Below are positions 5,640 through 8,000 of a stretch of 8,000 nucleotides of DNA, one piece after another (within the stretch, counting starts at the first letter, position 1; each line of letters opens with the position of its first letter). Source of the DNA: Microgenomates group bacterium. Lineage in GTDB: Bacteria > Patescibacteriota > Microgenomatia > UBA1406 > GWC2-37-13. The position numbers and the translations under genes were made by a program. The stretch is from positions 1 through 8,000 of the forward strand of contig JAPYWZ010000025.1 of NCBI GenBank assembly GCA_028276105.1, written 5' to 3'. The notes under the pieces were generated by a model. The model saw nothing but the letters and a program-made list of their open reading frames with translations, had not been told where the DNA came from and ran no database searches.

Positions 5640-6256
5640 TTAACTACTTGATAAATATAATAAGGTTTTTCTGGATGACGATTTATCGGTATAAAATTTT
5701 TTTTTGATATTGGTAATCTCTTTAATCTTTTATAAAAATTTTTAAATTTTTTATCGTATTCTTCTTCTAAAGCAGTTTTTCTGACACATGAATAAATCTG
5801 ACTATTTATTTTTTCCCAATATTCATCTAGCTCATAATCTGAAATAATCATATCACCTTTTTTAAAGTTACCTTGATATAAATACACAATTTCCCATAAA
5901 GATTTCGGTTTTATTTCTTTTGGATAAAAAAAATAGTCAATATTTAATTTTAACTCACTTAAATAATAATTAACCTTTTTCCTAGTTTGTTTTTGCTTAA
6001 AATAGGTAGTATTGTAATCTAAATTTCTATCACTTTTATCTTCGAAAATAAAGTAAATATTTTTTCCAGCTTTTGCAAGCAACCAAATCTCATAATATGG
6101 ATTTTCACTTTGAATCTTTTCATACAAAGTTAGGTATTTTTTATTTTTAATTAAATTTATCATTTGGAAAAAACTTTTTTGATAAAAAGAGTAAAAATGA
6201 AAAGAAATAAAAAATAATGCAATAATTAAAGGGTAAAAATAATGTTTTTTAATCAT
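5636..6256 (-). CDS. Single-pass membrane protein of unknown function
   Basis: I do not recognise a named family for this 206-aa protein. It has an N-terminal hydrophobic helix (about 6-24) without a cleavage or lipobox motif, so it is probably membrane-anchored with a soluble remainder outside the cell. The soluble part is rich in Lys, Tyr and Glu and contains 'YYEIWLLAKAGKNIYFIFED' (54-73) and 'NIDYFFYPKEI' (105-115). That pattern, a short strand with a Tyr/Phe-Phe-Tyr-Pro-Lys/Arg turn, recurs in the extracytoplasmic tails of bacterial membrane glycosyltransferases. One Cys (157) is present. It starts by ATGA overlap with the 567-aa gene upstream and ends in the start region of the GT-C-like gene downstream, so it is expressed between two membrane glycosyltransferases. 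It may be a detached accessory domain for one of them; this is inference. Confidence 0.65.
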   Translation of the reverse strand: MIKKHYFYPLIIALFFISFHFYSFYQKSFFQMINLIKNKKYLTLYEKIQSENPYYEIWLLAKAGKNIYFIFEDKSDRNLDYNTTYFKQKQTRKKVNYYLSELKLNIDYFFYPKEIKPKSLWEIVYLYQGNFKKGDMIISDYELDEYWEKINSQIYSCVRKTALEEEYDKKFKNFYKRLKRLPISKKNFIPINRHPEKPYYIYQVVN

Positions 6257-7956
6257 TTTTTAGATTTTAAAAAAATCAAAAATCCAAAAAAACTTAATAA
6301 ACTTAAATAATTTCCTATTTTTCGTACCAATGTATCTTCAAACCTAAATTCTAAATTATGCCTCCCTTTTGGAATAAAAACAGTGATTAATTTATAGTCA
6401 TTTTTGTCATCGATTTGTATTTTTTTGCCATTTAAATACGCTTGCCAGCCGATAAAATTAAAAGTATTTAATTGAAAAATAGCAGGTGTTTGAGCGTCAA
6501 TAAAAAATTTTTTGTCTTGAAAGCGATTTTCCAAAATTTTAACCTTTGCTTCACCTTTTTTTATCTCAAAGAGATTTTTTGGCAAATTCTTTTTTTCAAT
6601 ATCCAAAACATAAACCCCATACTCATTTTTTTTCGCTTTTACTCCTTTTGGCACAAAATGCAAAACTGTTTTACTTTGTTTCCAAACAATTTCCTCATCA
6701 TTGACCAACTCCTTATCAGAAATATAAAGATAACTTTGTGGCTTAAAATATTGATGATATTTAAAGATTGTTAACATAATTAAAAATAAACATATCAACC
6801 AAATCATTTTTTTTGACTTAATCAATCTTTCTAAAAAATAAATTCCATATGCAGCAGTTAAAGCGATAAAAACTGAAGTCGGCGCCAAAAAGCGCCAAGG
6901 AAACTGCAAACTCCAAAGCATTTTAAAATTTTTCCATATAATATCAGAGTAAAAAGTAGTCATCCATAAACCAAAAATCATCAAAAATACAAAAATAAGA
7001 AACTTTAAAATAAGAAAAAAATCTTTTTTTCTTACCTTAAATAAATAAATCACAAAAAAAACAAAAGAAACCCCGATTAAAAAAATTGGCACTTTCCCAA
7101 TTTGAAAACTCATTCCATCCTCTATTCCTTTAATCGATGCCCCAAAACCCCAAGGTGAATACCAAAATTGATAAGGATAAATAAAATGATCACCATAACT
7201 TCCAAGTTCTTTTTCCAAAAAAGTAAACTGTTTCTCGAAAAACATTGGCAGCCAATAAAAAGAAGATAAAGATAAACCAAAAATAAAACCAATCAAAGAA
7301 TATTTAAAAAACAAAAATCTTTCTTTTGATAAAAACCAATAAAATAAAAACAAAAAAAATAAAAAGAAAAAGGTAGGAAAGGCAATTAATTGATGAGTTA
7401 AAATCAAAAAAGAAAGCGCCAACCCAAAAAACAAACTATTTTTTAAATTTGGTTTTTGATAAAGATTAATTATTGTCAAAAATAAAAAAGGAATAATTGC
7501 CATGGTAAAAAAATCTGCCAAAGCCCCCCGAACATAAGCGTTAACCGCGTGATAAAAAAGATAGTTATATAAACCAGAAGCTAAGAAAGCAACTGGTTTG
7601 GAAAAAAATTTCTTAGCTAAAAAAAACATCGACAAAGTCGATAAAATAAACCCAAAAATAAAAACTAACTTTATTGACCAAATCAAAGAAAAACCTAAGC
7701 GATAAAAAATTAAAGCCAAATAATAAACCAAAGGTGGATAAAAGTTAAATAGTGGATCACCAAATCCAAAAGTTAATTTATCAACCCAGCGAGGATATAA
7801 ATAACCTTGATTAACCGCCTCATTTAAAAGATAAAGTCTTACTGGATGCTGATTATCATGAATAGTAAAATAGTAGGGATTTAAAAGGGAAATAAAACTT
7901 GGAATTGATATAATTAAAAGAAGAAAAATATCAATTAAAAAGTTATTTTTTTTCAT
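6253..7956 (-). CDS. PTPS-related/YfhO-like polytopic membrane protein (putative GT-C glycosyltransferase)
   Basis: This 567-aa protein is the first gene of the minus operon. After the first membrane helix (about 6-27) it has 'TIHDNQHPVRLYLL' (31-44), 'GYLYPRWVDKLTFGFGDPLF' (51-70) and 'NFYPPLVYYL' (71-80). This loop signature is typical of the large bacterial membrane proteins labelled '6-pyruvoyl-tetrahydropterin synthase related' (a historical Pfam name, not the activity) and of YfhO-like proteins. About 11-12 membrane helices follow. Residues about 395-545 form a soluble region ending in a beta-rich part: 'NFIGWQAYLNGKKIQI' and 'FIPKGRHNLEFRFEDT'. A final helix (549-563) closes the protein. 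The architecture matches GT-C enzymes that transfer sugars from polyprenyl-phosphate donors to surface polymers. The ATG at 7956 lies 7 nt from a strong -10 box, and the stop overlaps the next ATG. Confidence 0.78.
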   Translation of the reverse strand: MKKNNFLIDIFLLLIISIPSFISLLNPYYFTIHDNQHPVRLYLLNEAVNQGYLYPRWVDKLTFGFGDPLFNFYPPLVYYLALIFYRLGFSLIWSIKLVFIFGFILSTLSMFFLAKKFFSKPVAFLASGLYNYLFYHAVNAYVRGALADFFTMAIIPFLFLTIINLYQKPNLKNSLFFGLALSFLILTHQLIAFPTFFFLFFLFLFYWFLSKERFLFFKYSLIGFIFGLSLSSFYWLPMFFEKQFTFLEKELGSYGDHFIYPYQFWYSPWGFGASIKGIEDGMSFQIGKVPIFLIGVSFVFFVIYLFKVRKKDFFLILKFLIFVFLMIFGLWMTTFYSDIIWKNFKMLWSLQFPWRFLAPTSVFIALTAAYGIYFLERLIKSKKMIWLICLFLIMLTIFKYHQYFKPQSYLYISDKELVNDEEIVWKQSKTVLHFVPKGVKAKKNEYGVYVLDIEKKNLPKNLFEIKKGEAKVKILENRFQDKKFFIDAQTPAIFQLNTFNFIGWQAYLNGKKIQIDDKNDYKLITVFIPKGRHNLEFRFEDTLVRKIGNYLSLLSFFGFLIFLKSKK

Positions 7957-7963
7957 TTTTTCT

Positions 7964-7972
7964 ATTATACCA
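7964..7972 (-). promoter_or_regulatory. Extended -10 promoter of the minus operon, leaderless start
   Basis: On the minus strand the sequence is TGGTATAAT, a perfect -10 hexamer (7969-7964) with the TGn extension, and only 7 nt separate it from the ATG at 7956. Standard spacing puts the transcription start at or next to the A of the ATG, so the operon mRNA would be leaderless. No good -35 box is seen 16-18 bp upstream, which an extended -10 can tolerate. Confidence 0.6.
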
Positions 7973-7985
7973 ACAAAATAAGAAA

Positions 7986-8000
7986 ATGGATCATCGCTCT
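7986..8000 (+). CDS. Possible start of a divergent gene, cut by the window edge
   Basis: An ATG at 7986 opens five codons (MDHRS) to the window edge. A plus-strand TATTAT (7963-7968) overlaps the minus-operon -10 box and is followed by 17 nt before this ATG, the same spacing as on the minus side of the divergent promoter near 650. Five codons cannot establish a gene; the case rests on this parallel arrangement only. Confidence 0.2.

Noticed and set aside
6472..6774. Plus-strand ORF of 100 codons
   Set aside because: It is antisense to the soluble domain of the 567-aa protein, Phe-rich from complementing AAA codons, with no start signal.
1..8000. CRISPR array, tRNA, rRNA, insertion sequence or transposase
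   Set aside because: No regularly spaced repeats, cloverleaf-like sequence, rRNA-like stretch or transposase-like protein was seen; the window is fully occupied by glycosyltransferase-type genes.

Overview
This window is a very AT-rich, tightly packed bacterial segment made almost entirely of cell-envelope glycosylation genes. Coding strands are dominated by TTT (Phe), AAA (Lys), ATT and TTA. Genes abut or overlap by 4 nt, Shine-Dalgarno sequences are essentially absent, and -10 boxes lie only 7-17 nt from start codons. TGA is used as a stop in several genes, so the TGA=Gly code of Absconditabacteria/Gracilibacteria is excluded. Clusters of divergent polytopic GT-C glycosyltransferases are common in Candidate Phyla Radiation (Patescibacteria) genomes, and the style fits a Microgenomates-like lineage. 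That placement is an inference from composition and gene content; no marker gene is present.

Layout. At the left edge, on the minus strand, is the N-terminal 209 codons of a GT4-type (GT-B fold) glycosyltransferase running off the window (1-628). A 35-bp divergent intergenic region carries back-to-back -10 boxes. On the plus strand follow an intact ArnT/PMT-like (GT39-like) membrane glycosyltransferase (664-2181) and, overlapping it by ATGA, a second GT39-like gene (2178-4249). The second gene is broken by a -1 frameshift in a double A7 tract near 2696-2711 and by an in-frame TAA at 3131-3133. The plus-strand block meets a minus-strand operon tail to tail at about 4250, where a short AT-rich palindrome spans both stop codons. 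The minus operon reads from 7956 down to 4254: a 567-aa PTPS-related/YfhO-like membrane protein, a 206-aa single-pass protein of unknown function, and a 461-aa polytopic GT-C-like protein. All three are joined by 4-nt or near-zero junctions.

How the genes may work together. The GT4 enzyme would act in the cytoplasm on a nucleotide-sugar donor. The four polytopic proteins would act on the outer face of the membrane, probably with polyprenyl-phosphate-linked sugars, to decorate surface glycans or exported proteins. Substrates cannot be read from the sequence.

Most notable observation. The C-terminal ~280 residues of the broken GT39-like gene do not look like a glycosyltransferase tail. They resemble the N-terminal, non-catalytic half of a class B penicillin-binding protein of the PBP2a/MecA type: an NTF2-like MecA_N domain followed by the PBP dimerisation domain. 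The protein stops at 'KKDGKDIVL', the point where such PBPs enter the transpeptidase domain. This suggests a membrane glycosyltransferase fused to a PBP-like extracytoplasmic scaffold without transpeptidase. The gene is either decayed or carries assembly errors in this copy.
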